Shown: in pieces, positions 11,470-23,800 of the stretch
Numbering within the stretch: position 1 is the stretch's first letter
How the letters are laid out: each line of letters opens with the position of its first letter
Assembly (NCBI GenBank): GCA_022829145.1
Contig: CM040748.1
Location: 3,862,501 to 3,926,500 of the forward strand
Source: Albula goreensis
Taxonomy: Eukaryota; Chordata; Actinopteri; Albuliformes; Albulidae
Direction: 5' to 3'
DNA: 64,000 nucleotides
Made by a program: the position numbers and the translations under genes
The notes under the pieces: generated by a model
Told to the model about the DNA's origin: nothing
Databases searched by the model: none
What the model saw: the letters and a program-made list of their open reading frames with translations, nothing else

Positions 11470-12150
11470 TTAAGGGAATCTACCAAAGACCAACTCAAAG
11501 GCCTGCTTATCCACCACACGCCCGAGCCGGGTGGAGAAATACAAAGTGTCCGGACAGCTGTAGCGCTTCAAACGAAGTAACGGCTCAGTTCTGGTGTCGC
11601 CGGTGTCTCCAAGTGTCATAACGTCCGTCACAGGCATGTAGACGTCACGTCGATGGCCCCAGAAGGTGAGGTGGGAGACTTTAAGTGTTGTTTTTGAGTT
11701 GTCCAGGTACATCATTCCCACAACTCGCCTGAGGTAGTGACTGAGAGAATAAAGCATAATGGCAGCGAATACAGCAATCCCAGTGCTGTAGCACATCAGA
11801 TCGTACGAGGCTTGGCCGTGAAAGTAGAAGTAATGAACAGGTGGGAGCAGCAGCAGGGTGATTCCTGTCTGAAGAAGTTTAAGCCTGGACACTACCCGGA
11901 GCATCCTAATTGCTGGAAATGAGTAAATGAGGGTAAACTTGTGTGGGTCATCAGGTTTTAGCTGCGTTTGATTGTGGGGCACTGTGGACACCATGCGACA
12001 ATGATTGATGGGTGCGATCTTTCTGGGGAGCGCCCGGCTAGCTCCATGTGGGAGGGGTCGAGCGCCGGTCAGGAGTTTTCGACAATGTCTCAGTACCAAG
12101 TGTCCTCGACATCCCAATGCCGAGGATGGAACCAGGGCCAAGAGGAGCAT
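11470..12150 (-). CDS. tmem186: Transmembrane protein 186 (complex I assembly)
   Basis: In mammals TMEM186 is a mitochondrial inner-membrane protein of the MCIA machinery that assembles respiratory complex I. This single open frame gives 226 residues (human 213). Conserved parts match: FPAIRMLRVVSRLKLLQTG, two hydrophobic segments at about 92-110 and 117-140 forming a hairpin, then LRRVVGMMYLDNS, VSHLTFWGHRRDVY and a C-terminal RVVDKQAFELVFG. The N-terminal 60 residues are R/H/L rich and lack acids, as in a mitochondrial targeting sequence. An in-frame TAG three codons before the chosen ATG doubles as a possible acceptor (TTTGTTTAG|), so a short upstream exon could add a few residues. It is divergent from pmm2, 1.25 kb away, as in human. 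Confidence 0.93.
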   Translation of the reverse strand: MLLLALVPSSALGCRGHLVLRHCRKLLTGARPLPHGASRALPRKIAPINHCRMVSTVPHNQTQLKPDDPHKFTLIYSFPAIRMLRVVSRLKLLQTGITLLLLPPVHYFYFHGQASYDLMCYSTGIAVFAAIMLYSLSHYLRRVVGMMYLDNSKTTLKVSHLTFWGHRRDVYMPVTDVMTLGDTGDTRTEPLLRLKRYSCPDTLYFSTRLGRVVDKQAFELVFGRFP

Positions 12151-12801
12151 TGGCCTATCCTAAACAAAATGTACAAGAAAACGGACAAAGAAATCTTAAA
12201 TGATATCAAACTCTAGCTATCCATGTAACCCTGTCAGATGTAGACTACATTTGGCCAATTCATTGAAAAGTTAGGTATCTCGTCGACTGTAAAAATGCAG
12301 CGTCTTAATAATGCTGGGTCTAGTCTGCAGCAGTTGCTCTTCAATGTATACACTTAATCACTTAGTTTTGAGCATTTTTTTGATACTGTTAGCAAATTTA
12401 GCTAACGTTACCTAAACCTTGTGTCCTAATGTGACAGTTTAACTAAAGTAATACCCACAAACATATCATGCTGTCAACCTAACCCGACAATTTAAGGTCA
12501 TATAAGGTGATTTAATTTCAATAACCTATGTCATATAGTTGAATGAAGGTGACCACTACTAAGCAGATAGCTTACCTTAAGTGATGGTGAAAGTAAATAC
12601 AGTATACCAGCAATTGCAATGTGCCTTAAAAGAATTTATTATCCTTAGTGCTGTAGAGCAAAACTCGAATGTGTTTCACCATTTAGGTCCTTGACGGAAA
12701 CACTGGCTCATATCTTATGTTCCAAGATGCAAAATGATGTACCAAAGACTGTGTATACTGGTTTGTCTAGTTCAAGGATGTCATACAGCACTGTTTTTAA
12801 G

Positions 12802-12822
12802 TAAAATAAATAAATAAATAAA
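12802..12822. repeat. (AAAT)n microsatellite
   Basis: About five copies of AAAT/TAAA in the tmem186-pmm2 interval. Confidence 0.85.
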
Positions 12823-12879
12823 GTATGGAACCGTACAACACAGACGTTCAGAAATTCATAGAAAACTGTTAATCAAATT

Positions 12880-13160
12880 CCAATGGCGCCTACATATCCA
12901 GTAATGCATTTGGCGCGATATGTGTTGTGATATTTTCCGGGTCGGAGTGCATGTGTTCTTGGTAGAAAAGTTGATTTTCAGGATAGGTTATAACGTAATT
13001 ACCAAGTATTTTGACCTTCCTCTCATTTTATTTCTCGAAACGACATTGATGATACCCCTTGGTTTACGGTTGTGCTTTGGGTGATTGGTTTTCTTAAACG
13101 TAGCCTTTCTTAGCTATAGTCCTTAAAACTACAAGTCCCAAGACTATTACATGTACGCAC
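12880..13160. promoter_or_regulatory. Candidate bidirectional promoter of tmem186 and pmm2
   Basis: This segment of the divergent interval holds an E2F-like TTTGGCGC (12909-12916), an ETS-like TTTTCCGGG (about 12934), an inverted CCAAT box (ATTGG, 13084-13088) and ACTACAAGTCCCA (13128-13140), which resembles the SBS/ZNF143 element of bidirectional housekeeping promoters. A good donor CAC|GTAAGA at 13161 and an acceptor TTTCTTTGCAG at 13344 suggest a 5'UTR intron for pmm2. A shared promoter is an inference from these motifs and the conserved arrangement. Confidence 0.45.
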
Positions 13161-13404
13161 GTAAGACGCGAAGCAGATTCACTGATGCGTATCTCATGTT
13201 GATCATGTGTCGTGACATACCATTAATAGGTTGTTGAATCCATTCTTTATATGTATTAGTAAAAGTGCTTAGCCCATCTGACGTGTATGAATGCAGCATA
13301 AATTTTGCATTGCTCTTCTTCCTTAAACTAATCTTTCTTTGCAGTACACAATTTGTAAGCTAAAAGGAATATACCAGCTAGGTCAACAACGATCGCCAAG
13401 TAAA

Positions 13405-16400
13405 ATGACTCTTGCAGGCGTGGATGAGACAACACTTTGCTTGTTTGATGTCGATGGAACACTTACTGCTGCTCGCCAAGTGAGTTGAAATAAGATTCTT
13501 ACACTCTTTCGCGTTGTAGCCATATACAGTGGCACCAGCGCTCAAGTCACCGACTTCTAGCTAACGAATGATAGCTCAGTGTAACCTATGCTAGTGGCTA
13601 CCACGGGCAAGGTACACGTCACTTTAAGTCAACCTAGTCAGCCGTCTGACTAATAATGAGCAGAATTTAGCTGCCTTATACACAATGACTAGTGGTTAAC
13701 GTTAGATCATATTAAATGCCAACAGTCAGTGAATCGTGTACATTTATTGCTGCTGGGAAACATCAAGGGAAACGTGATGAATGAGATGGTGGCTTGCAAG
13801 CTTTCTTACTATGATATAATAATAAAGCTATGCTATAATAGTTTAGCTTGCCTGCAGGATAACTAGTTACCACTGCCCCTTTTCAATGTAGTATTGAAAA
13901 AGTTGATGTTTCACCACATTATCCACAATAGTGGCGAATTATTATCTTGAATGTGTTGCGAAGTAACGTGATATTAAGTTAATTAGCGTTTGAATTATTT
14001 ACATGGCCGTAATGGTCTTGCTTGCTAAGCTTAACTCTCTCACCGTTCAGTCAACGAATTAAGTGAATCGAGAAAGTAACGTTGTTTAAGGCTTTTAGCG
14101 AGCTAGCAAGAAGGATCTCAGTTTCACCCTCACCACTTATAACCTCCAGTGACATTTCAACAGAACTGGTCACGTTGCATCAGTCCATAATTTGTCACTC
14201 TTAAAGCGCCTTTCCCCTCTCTTCCCCACAGTTGTTATATCCCAGGCAAGAACAGATGCGCATACAACAAACATGTAAATTCGAACCTAATTAATGCACT
14301 ACAGTTTGTGTCATGCAGAAAACATGATGGAAATATCCGCCCCCCCCATTCATACAAATTATGAATATGGATTTTTATAAACTATGTATGTCACTGTATA
14401 GAAAGCCACACCTGCGATGGACGACTTTCTGAAGAATCTGAGGCAAAGAGTCCGCGTTGGCGTTGTCGGAGGATCAGATTTTGAAAAGATCAAAGAGCAA
14501 CTTGGGAATGACGGTTGAGTGCAACTTCATATTTTCGTACAATGTTTGTATTTAATAAACACTTGTGTAAAGATAATTCATAATACTTACTATGAATTAG
14601 GAATTCAGTCATACACTAATACAGCCTTACCATCATTATTCTGAATGTCTGAAATTAAGCTTTATTAAGTTAATGGGTGTGATGTACTGGGAAAACACCT
14701 TCGCTTAGCTGCTTGTTCTTGTTAAAACAGAACCAGAACATTCAGGAAATGTACACTGTAATGTCGGAACACCAAACAGTATACCAGTTTTGCTATAGCT
14801 TTTGAAAAGTTTGGTAATTACTTTGACAGGAATACACAGTGAATTTAGCTACCCTTTTATGTCTTACTGTTAATTTGTTTTGTTGTTAGTGGTGGATAAA
14901 GTGGACTATGTGTTTGCTGAAAACGGACTGGTTGCATACAAAGATGGAAAACTGGTTTCTGTGCAGGTAGGCAAGCACTCCATCAAGGAATTGGAATCAA
15001 TATGACAACATTGGCTATCACCGTCAACTACAGTACTTGAAGCATTTGTTTTGTTTGGTTTTCAGAATATCCAGGCATATTTGGGTGAAGACCTGCTGCA
15101 GGACTTTATTAATTTCTGTCTGAATTACATGGCAAAGATCAAACTACCCAAGAAAAGGTGAGAAAAGCAGGTCTGCACAGGGCACTGTCATTTTATCGGC
15201 TGCCAGGCTTCATGATAATCATGTTTTTAATGGAATGATACATTGTGACTTTATGTTTGAGTGGATGTTAGTCTGCCCTTGTGTGACTGATGACCTTTCA
15301 AGTTGTTTTTCCATTTTTGCAATTGTTTTGGCTGATCTGGTATATTCCAGTCAAAGACAGCAAATTCCAAAGTCTTCCCCGGTGTTGACAAAGATGGCAC
15401 ATTTTTCTAAGGCTGGTTAATAACAATAATAATAAAACTGACTGGACGAGACTGGTTTTCTGCAGCTTTGTGGTTTTCTGATACCCGGACGTAACATTTG
15501 CAGCCTGCGAAGGATGTTCCCCTAGCCTGCGTTCTGATTGGGTGTCAAAGACATAAACATGCTAATGAGGTTAATGAATGGCGTTTGTTTATTTAACAAA
15601 GGGGGACTTTTATTGAGTTCCGCAATGGAATGCTGAACATCTCACCAGTAGGGAGGAGCTGCAGCCAAGAAGAACGAATCGAATTCTTTGAACTTGACAA
15701 GGTAAGTATGACAGCCTGAATCTCATTACAAACTATCCACTTCCTGTCTGCTTACTCAGCAGAACTGATCTCTAATCAGGGTGCAGAGACTAAAACTGGC
15801 AGTTACTGTATGTGCTTAGAAGTGGCTAAAGAGCTGTGTCATTCATATTCAAATACTCTATGTATATGTATGACTGTTTTAAACATGAATTAGGTGTCTG
15901 TATAGTAAAGGAGTGTGTTGGATTTATGCATAACTATCCCAACAAAAACCCTATTTTACCTCACACAAACTTGTCAGAGAACTCTTGTGCAAGTGGTGTT
16001 AAGGAAAGATCACTTACTTTGGCAAAGACTGGTGTTCTTTTCTTCAAAAACGTCCACATGGTGGATAGTGGCAAACAAGATCATACAGCCCAAATCTCAA
16101 TCATTACATCATAAATTATAATTGGAAGTTAGTGTTGAGAAGCACAGCAAAGTATAAGTGATATGTTATATTGTTATTCTACTTAATATTTGTAGGATTT
16201 GATCATATGGTATGTTATTTACTGTATGCAAATAGTATTTGGTGAAATGATGTGGAAAAATACTAATAATGAAAGGAGGAAAAGATGAACATTTGCATGT
16301 AAAAATAATTAATGTCCTCATTTTTACAGAAGGAGCATATCCGAGACAAGTTTGTCTCTGTCCTACGGGAAGAATTTGCTGGAAAGGGACTGTCCTTTTC

Positions 16401-16949
16401 CATAGGTAAATGCATTTTTTGATAGCCTGCACACTTAAGGGTTATGTGGAATCTGAAGTCATTCTCTTTTTTTGTTCCTGTCTGCGCAGGGGGCCAGATT
16501 AGCTTTGATGTGTTTCCTGATGGGTGGGATAAACGCTACTGCCTGGGAATCGTGGAGAAAGACAGCTACGAGAAGATCCATTTCTTTGGTGACAAAACCA
16601 AACCTGTGAGTTTAATTACTATTTAAAACAGTTACTATTCACAATAACTCATTAAAACTCTCCTACCACTATGAGTCATATTACTTCTACTGCTACTAAG
16701 ATTTACAATAATAATAACAACAATAATAATAATAATAACAGTAATAATAATAGTATTGTGCAGTTAAATCAAATTTCATGTCAGTGTTTTTATATGATGT
16801 GAGGTGTGGTAACTTGCTCTCACCATTGCTGTGTCTCTTCCCCAGGTGGTAATGACTATGAGATCTATGCAGATCCCAGGACCATTGGGCATGAAGTGTC
16901 CTGTCCAGAGGACACCATACGTATCTGCCAGGAACTCTTCTTCAAATGA
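13405..16949 (+). CDS. pmm2: Phosphomannomutase 2
   Basis: Cytosolic HAD-superfamily enzyme converting mannose-6-phosphate to mannose-1-phosphate for GDP-mannose and N-glycosylation. Exons: 13405-13479, 14402-14513, 14890-14966, 15066-15157, 15602-15701, 16330-16405, 16490-16605, 16846-16949. About 250 residues (human 246). The catalytic pair lies in LFDVDGTL (D15, D17); [27 protein letters not shown] and [13 protein letters not shown] are intact. Oddity: using the consensus donor at 16606 and acceptor CCCCAG at 16845, the last exon ([12 protein letters not shown]...) is out of frame by one base. A donor four bases downstream (16610) would restore the frame and add one residue; otherwise one G has been lost at the acceptor. 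All other junctions are in phase. Confidence 0.94.
13859..13948 (+). repeat. Short interspersed repeat, copy 2
   Basis: About 90 bases in pmm2 intron 1 that match 10670-10758 (see there) at roughly 85-90% by eye, same orientation. Confidence 0.8.
16706..16755. repeat. (AAT)n microsatellite, imperfect
   Basis: AAT triplets interrupted by AAC and AGT, in pmm2 intron 7, about 90 bases before the problematic last exon. Confidence 0.9.
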
Positions 16950-19080
16950 GGGCCATGTTTAGAGCCAGGGTACTCACCGCAGGGCACAGGAAGAGAGCGT
17001 AGACTTGGTAAAGATGGCGGTTATCGTCCTCCACTACTTGCACCATGGAGGCTTCAGTATAAACATGTATTTGATGTTGAAGCCAGTGCCCTTGCAGTGT
17101 ATGATGAGATTAGGTCTGGTCAAAAAGATGACATTTTAAAGACATTTACGCGTTACTTTCATTATAAAATGATGGGATGGAATAAGGGGAACCCAGAACC
17201 ATACCAGTGCACCATGCTGTTGGATGAGGGTAAAGATCATAGCAAGGTAGTTTCCCCTCCCCTGCCCCCCATGAAAACTGAATATTGTTTACAGTGGTAA
17301 ACCTTATTAACCCTGAAACCCACATGCAAATGTGCAACAGTGCCAAATATCTGCATATAGTCATATTTTTGCAAGTGGCAGCTATAGCTGTGTATCCTAC
17401 CTCTTCATCCTTGTAGTGTTTGTGAAAATATTGGTAAAGTAGAAGTAGTCATTTTTGGCAGATTTAAAGAGGCATTCACCTTTGAAATCACCCAAGGTCT
17501 TTAGTTTCCTTCCCTTCACTGTGTTTTCATGAAAGAGGTAAAATCGTTTTCTGAACTTCCAATTCACCACAATTTATTTCACGAACCAACCTGGAAAATG
17601 TACAATTTAACACGTTTTCAAACCACATTGACACAGAACTTGGTAATATGCTTTTTTCCAAGCCAATGTCATAGTCACAATTTGAATCATACTCAGTGCT
17701 TAGCTATATATGTTTCAAACCAGTTCTTATTTTTCACAATATTACGGGGTCCTGTGTCAATGATGTTCATATATGTGCTAGAGGTACATTTTTCAGGTTT
17801 CATGAAATGAGAAGCAGTGAATTGGAAGGTAGGACAAGGCCTAAACAGACAAGCACAAAACTCAGAATGATGGGAAGACAGTGCAAACAGAAAGTGAGTC
17901 TAACTGGTTCATGGAGACTAACCAGAGGGAAGGACACTATAAAACGTCAGTGTTAAGAAAGTGAAATCCCCCTTTAAAAGTGCTGCACATTTGCACGTGG
18001 GCTTGCAGTGGACACATTTTTTGTTGTGAGATGTCTGCCATCTACTGGCCATTGTGTTTCAGACTGGAAAAGCTTTCTGATAAATAGCACAGGTTTAGGA
18101 TATGTTGTAAGCACCACTAATCCAATGAAGAAACGGATTCAATTTAGATCATGAGTGTCACAATTTACTGATATGTTCAATCAATAAATAATGTAAATGT
18201 ATATAATTTATATGATGTTATTTGCCAGTAAATTTACCTGAAAATCATGTATTTAAAATGTGAATTTCTCAAACATGGATGTGCCTTATTGTGCACAATG
18301 TAGTATGTGATGTATATTGTACATGATGCTGTGGAAAGTCTGCAAAGCATTGGATCAGAGATGTTCCCTTCCCCCTTTTTCAGAAAAATTAAAAAACTAC
18401 AGCAGCAGACGGAAAGCTTCTAAATCATATTGTACTGCACTGTGGTGATTAAATGTAGCTGCTAACCTTTTAATCATAGAACTCAATGGCAAAAGGAGTT
18501 ATTAGCTCGTTAAATGCTTCCATTTTTAATTGGCCGGATTCCCCAAACGCATTACCCTTGCTTTAAAGATCAGGTAGTTCCTGACGTTTTCACACCATCG
18601 TCCTGCTTCTGGTCATGTGATCATCATCCCCCATGTTTGATTGGTCATATAAATCCTTAAATTCCCTATGAAAACGTGGTGTGGAGCTTTATGCTCCAAG
18701 CCCATTGAGGATGAGGTTGTCTGAAGAGAAGCTGCCGTTACCCATTACCATTAAAATAATGAGTTCCTTCATTAAACGAAACAGGTCTTGCAGTCCAGGT
18801 TAATAATTTTGAAATTCACATATTTCCACTATTCATAAATAGTTGATAGTTTGTTTATGGACAGTGAATAAAAATTCAAACTGCATTCCATACAACCTTT
18901 CAGGAATGGTATTCAATGTTCTAAATATATCACTGAAAATCCCAGTTATGTGTGAAGTTAACAGTCTGCAGTCTGCGACATAATATTCCTTTATTAGATT
19001 ATTGTTGGCAAGTAATCGTAAAAGTTAAATTCCAAAAGTAAAATGAATGTTACAATTGTATTTTCTGTCTTTTATTATGT
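16950..19080. other. pmm2 3' region and pmm2-carhsp1 convergent interval
   Basis: It should contain the pmm2 3'UTR. The clearest plus-strand signal is AATAAA at 18183-18188, which would make a 3'UTR of about 1.2 kb; others occur further right. The open frames here are short and carry no recognisable motif. No repeat family was recognised. Confidence 0.4.
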
Positions 19081-19094
19081 ATTATTATTATTTC

Positions 19095-19100
19095 TTTATT
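19095..19100 (-). terminator. Candidate carhsp1 poly(A) signal
   Basis: AATAAA on the minus strand about 215 bases past the carhsp1 stop. Confidence 0.5.
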
Positions 19101-19316
19101 TCATAAAAATAGTACATACCTCCTTTGCAAAAAAAAAACAAAAGAAAAACAAGTTGTGCCCCCTCTTCACTCTCTGAAGAGTAAAATGGAGGACCCAGCT
19201 TAAAGTAGCAGGAAATGCAGGCCCCATTAACACCTGACAGCCAGCCAGTTATCCCATGGTGCAGCTCGCACACCCAGGCCTGCGGTTATCAGTGGTGTCC
19301 TTCTCACTGCGGCCCG

Positions 19317-19610
19317 TTACGAGCTGACCACTGCTCCTGTCCAGGTCTCGTGCTTGGTTCCAGGGGCCAGGTGGGTGATGTTGACCTCCACCGCCTGAAC
19401 CTTCAGGTGTTTGGGCGGGATGGGGCAGAGCTTGAAGCTGACCTCATCACCCTCCACTGGCACATACTCACCCTCAATACTGCAGAGACAGGGAAAAAAG
19501 AGATGATGCACAGTGCTTTGCTCCATGTATATAAGCTGAGTTTTCACAGTGGACTGGAATGACTAAATCATATTTTCACTGATTAGACATTTTATGTATT
19601 ATTTAATTAT

Positions 19611-19641
<31 letters not shown>

Positions 19642-20824
19642 TACAGAGTGAGAGATCACATACATATTTTTCCTCTTGGCTGTCCAAACTAATGGTAATC
19701 TTTATGAGACTAAAAGTGCTAATTTAGCCTCATAAAGATTACCATTAGTTTGGACAACCAGGACACACACTGGTGCAATCATGACTTTTCTCTTCTTTGC
19801 TCAGCCAGACGGGTTGTGTTTTAAGCTGAGCTCGTGAGGCATTCAGAGGGTATTTCACATGAGAGCTTTATGTAACGGCCCCATGAATTTCCCATGAATC
19901 AGCTTGTTCTGTGGTCAGAAGCCTCCCGGTCTGAGCCGCTGCAGCTGACAGCTCCTCTCCTTACTCTGAGACGTGAACGAAGATGTCGCTGCCACCGTCG
20001 GATGGCGTGATGAAGCCGTGTCCTTTCGAACGCGAGAAGTACTTGCAGACGCCGGTGAACACGGGGCCCTGAGACGCTCGCGCTGTGCTGGATATTAAAA
20101 AGGGAGCATTCAGAAAAGCCACACCTTTCCATACATGTTGTACTTTTGCATGCTCTTTACATTATGTGAACTTTAAAGACATAGAGATATTGACTTTCTA
20201 GTACCATAAACCAAACCTTGGTCAGTAAATAGACACCCAAAACAGTAATGTCAAACTCAGTGCCATTGAGGACTGTGTATGTGCTCTTAATTAAATATTG
20301 GTTTCATTATTTGTTATAAAATTTTTAATTTATACAAATTGATTTCCACATAATTCATATAAACTAAAATGAATTATTTGTGTTCTCTGAATGCTAACCG
20401 ATGCTTATGGCCTGGGCTTTATTTGACCTGAGTGTCTATGAAAGACACTCACATCAATTAGTTAGCATCTCTTGGTCGGAATGAACACCAGAATAAACAT
20501 GGCTCTCAGCCTGCTAACACTACTGTAGCACCACTGTGACTGGTGTAACCCCAGCGTATGGGGTGAAGAGATGGAGAAAGCCCTGCCGGCCGCAGTACCT
20601 GAGCAGGTGTGTTTGTGCGGTGTTGAGCGCGGTACTCACGCAGAACAGGTGCGGGTGCGGCGGGTGGGCAGGGGGCTGGGGATCAGGTAGCCCCTGAGCG
20701 GCGAGGGAGAGCGGTCGCGGGCGCGGTGCGGGCACTCGGGCAGGCGGAGGGTGCTGGGGGAGCTGGGGGTCTGCGGATATCCGGCCAGCCGCGGGGGGTC
20801 GGGAGACTTGGCTTCTGAGGACAT
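19317..20824 (-). CDS. carhsp1: Calcium-regulated heat-stable protein 1 (cold-shock domain)
   Basis: Small RNA-binding protein, known in mammals to stabilise TNF mRNA and to be phosphorylated by growth-factor kinases. Coding exons on the minus strand: 20824-20640, 20087-19965, 19479-19317; 156 residues (human 147). The N-terminal third is Pro/Ser rich with [10 protein letters not shown] and [15 protein letters not shown]61 sits in RTRTCS, matching the human Ser52 basophilic-kinase site. The cold-shock domain follows, with RNP1-like KGHGFITP and RNP2-like DIFVHVS, then [12 protein letters not shown] and the typical end [15 protein letters not shown]. Exon 2 is set by the acceptor at 20088 (ATATCCAG), not the nearer CACAG, which would break the frame. 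An acceptor (TTTTCCAG) ends one base before the ATG, so 5'UTR exons lie further right. Confidence 0.94.
19611..19645. repeat. (AT)n(AC)n microsatellite
   Basis: Alternating AT then AC dinucleotides in carhsp1 intron 2. Confidence 0.9.
19677..19760. repeat. Near-perfect 34-bp-arm hairpin in carhsp1 intron
   Basis: The arms 19681-19714 and 19723-19756 are reverse complements with a single mismatch, separated by an 8-base loop (AGTGCTAA). The first 28 bases of each arm are perfect. Pairing continues a few more bases outward with one mismatch. It could be a small MITE or a transcribed stem-loop, since carhsp1 is transcribed through it. Confidence 0.85.
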
Positions 20825-23800
20825 GCTGGAAAAGGGACCACCTCAAAATTTCAGGCACGCTCCGACGCGTTGAGATGATGTTGGAATCACCGGAAGCTGT
20901 GGGGTAGGAGGTGTGGGCATGACTGAGTAAGATCTGAATATACAGAGCATCCTGCAGCTCCATGACAACACAGAAGTGTCTTTATGGTTGGTGTGCTCCC
21001 TTTCTTTGAGCATTTACTGCTGATCCAGTAAGGATATTCCACAGAAATTCAGTATTTTTGGGCACATCTCAGTGTTTGTACAGGAGACACATTCCACAGG
21101 GGATGTGGGCAGTTGCCAGAAACTAATAAGAATGACGGTTTAACTGGATCACACACGGTTTACCCTCGCAAGGGAGCAAACTGTTGCCTTGTTAATGTGG
21201 ACCTCCGGCTACGGCTCCGGACAGAACAGAACACACAGCTGTAACAGCAGAAACTTGCCTTTACTCCGAGCATGCTCTACAGGCCCACGAAAGCCAAGGA
21301 AGTACCTGGCCATAAATTCTCATTTTATGACAGGGTACCACCAAAAAACAGTGCCAACAAAGCTTGTGTAATCCCCAAGTCACTGTGCTCTGTCCAAGGG
21401 TTATCCTGACCCAAACCAAAAGAGCAGTGATTGGAGGCTTTTGATTACTTTTAAATTACTGCCCCATTCCATCCACATTCCATTAAGCAGAGGAGGGTCT
21501 TTCTGTACCCTCAGTATAATTACCCATTTCTCTCCTCTGCCGTTTTTCAGATCGTCCACTTTTAAGGGCATACCGTGAATGAGGCTGTGTTCACCCCACA
21601 TCTTCCTGGACACCTCCTCTCAATTACTGTATTAGGACATTCACCATACAGATGGACGAAAGAAACCCACCATTTACCCTCAAAATTGTACATTTGCAGG
21701 ACTGTTATGACACTGCAAAACTGGAACATTTTCAACTCAACGAAAGGTTGTGGGCAACCACTACGAAGCACAAAAAAATGCTGACTACCATTTAAGCAAG
21801 AGAGACAGAGACAATCACGTACCTGCAATCAGTCATCAATCTGTTTTAAGCTAATGAGATATCACCCTTTTAACGTTTTACGATGAGCAATTATGGTCCT
21901 TAATGCGATGCAAGCATCGGTTGCCTTCCAAAGGACAAAGCAAGACGGTTTACTCATGATCACAGTGTGAATGTTCTGAGGAATGGATTCGACCACACTA
22001 AACATCATGTAATGTTCTCTCTACTTTTGGGAAAATGCATTTTTAAAATTACAAAAAGTACCTAGTTGGCATTAGATCACACAGTATAGTGTATTTACAG
22101 TATGCTACAGTGTTACTGGTTCAGCAGGAAGGTGGTCAGTAAACACATTAAAAATGACAGTAATGATGACATGATTCCACAGACTTTCCAACACACCAGC
22201 ATGAAAACAGACCTTTATCCATCTGTGAATTTTTTTCTCATAGTTTAATAGAGAGGAGAAAATGCTACCTACACACTGAAAAACATTTATCAGTCTAACA
22301 TATAAAAGCACAGATGTATTGATACTTACATGCTGACAAAAGTGAAGCAAGATCTAGAGCTTGCCTGAAGAGACTTTGCTGAGAACAGAACAAAAGTAAC
22401 CCCCCCAAAAAAAATCAAGTAAATCTACAGTGTATTGAAAAATGTTTACAGTATCTCTAGCATTCCAGACAAATCAAATCAGTAGTGCAGTAAAACAAAA
22501 GGACAGGCTGAAAACAGAGTCAGCATGATGGCCACAGCCCAACTCTGCAAGACTAGCACATTCCTGAGAGCAGGAGAGATTCATGCTTCTAGCGGGCTCT
22601 ATTGTTCTGTCGCAGTGCGATGGCTACGATAGCATGGGCAACATTACAAACTCAGGTCAAAATGAGTCTGACTCACTCATTTTATCAACATAACCAATGA
22701 AGGGGGTACTGTTAAAAAAAAACCAAAATGTCACAATGTAATGACAGAATTATTGCATGAATCATTTTCAGTCAGTGGAAATGAAGAATAATTAAACACT
22801 TTCAACCTTAGTAAGACATTCCAATTTGTAGGATGTAAAACTGGGCAGCATAAATAAAACATAATAATATAAAATAAGTCAGAATAGCACAATGGAAGGA
22901 AGTGTCCCTGAACCCTCCTGTTTGGCGAGCTGGTTAATGGCCCCAAATACCTGCTTGCTTTTATTTATTTTCTTATTCTGAGTCCTTCTTCAGTTTCATT
23001 TAAGAAGATGTGGCTTAACAGAGAGTTATATTTTAGGATCTAGTGAGTAATTAGTTAAAGCAATGAGATTATTGGAGGTTCCTGGGGAAAAAAATATTAA
23101 AAGTTTTAGAGATAAATATTAAGAGCTTGGTAGGATATATCATTCCTTTTTTGCAAGAAAAGCCCTGAATAAAAAGTTGAAGATAGCCCTTTCCCCACAC
23201 GCTCCTCATGTATTTGCATATATTTCCCTCTTAACTGTCTGAGGGGGGCAGGAGAAGCATGGACAGCAGCGCATCGGCTCACAGTGTACCTGCATAATGC
23301 AATCCCATTGTTTGGAGGAAACAATTAGTCTGATACTGTTACCAGAGCAACAATGAGAGGGAACAGACCAGATCTTGTTGTCTGGGAAAGGTCTTGCTGT
23401 CACCTTGCTCTACTTTGGCTCACGATCAAGTTCTACGAAGGGTACGAAGCTCAAGTCTCAAATCGATCCACAAAGCCTTGAGCTTTATTTCATGCCCAGA
23501 TTGTTTCAATGGTGATGAGTGCTTGATGTCCTGTAGCACTTGGAAGGAAACACGAAAATCTCAGCATAGATCTTTTTGAGATGGAAATGTGAGAGGGATC
23601 AAAATATCACCTGTTTGCAAAGCACAAATGCGAGATTAGGCTCCATGATTCTGCTCCATGTCTCCCTGGTCTAGTGTCCCTGTGGAGCGTTAAGGCTAAG
23701 GGTCTGGGAGAGTACAGAAACCAACACTGCACTGGAGTGGTTTTTTCCACTCCTGTGCAGTGGCCATACCATGGTGACAGTGACGGCTCACTTCTATTGC

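Noticed and set aside
20640-20963. 147-codon minus-strand frame over the first carhsp1 exon in another phase
   Set aside because: It is a shadow of the GC-rich carhsp1 exon; the real frame is [10 protein letters not shown]..., which joins the cold-shock domain exons.
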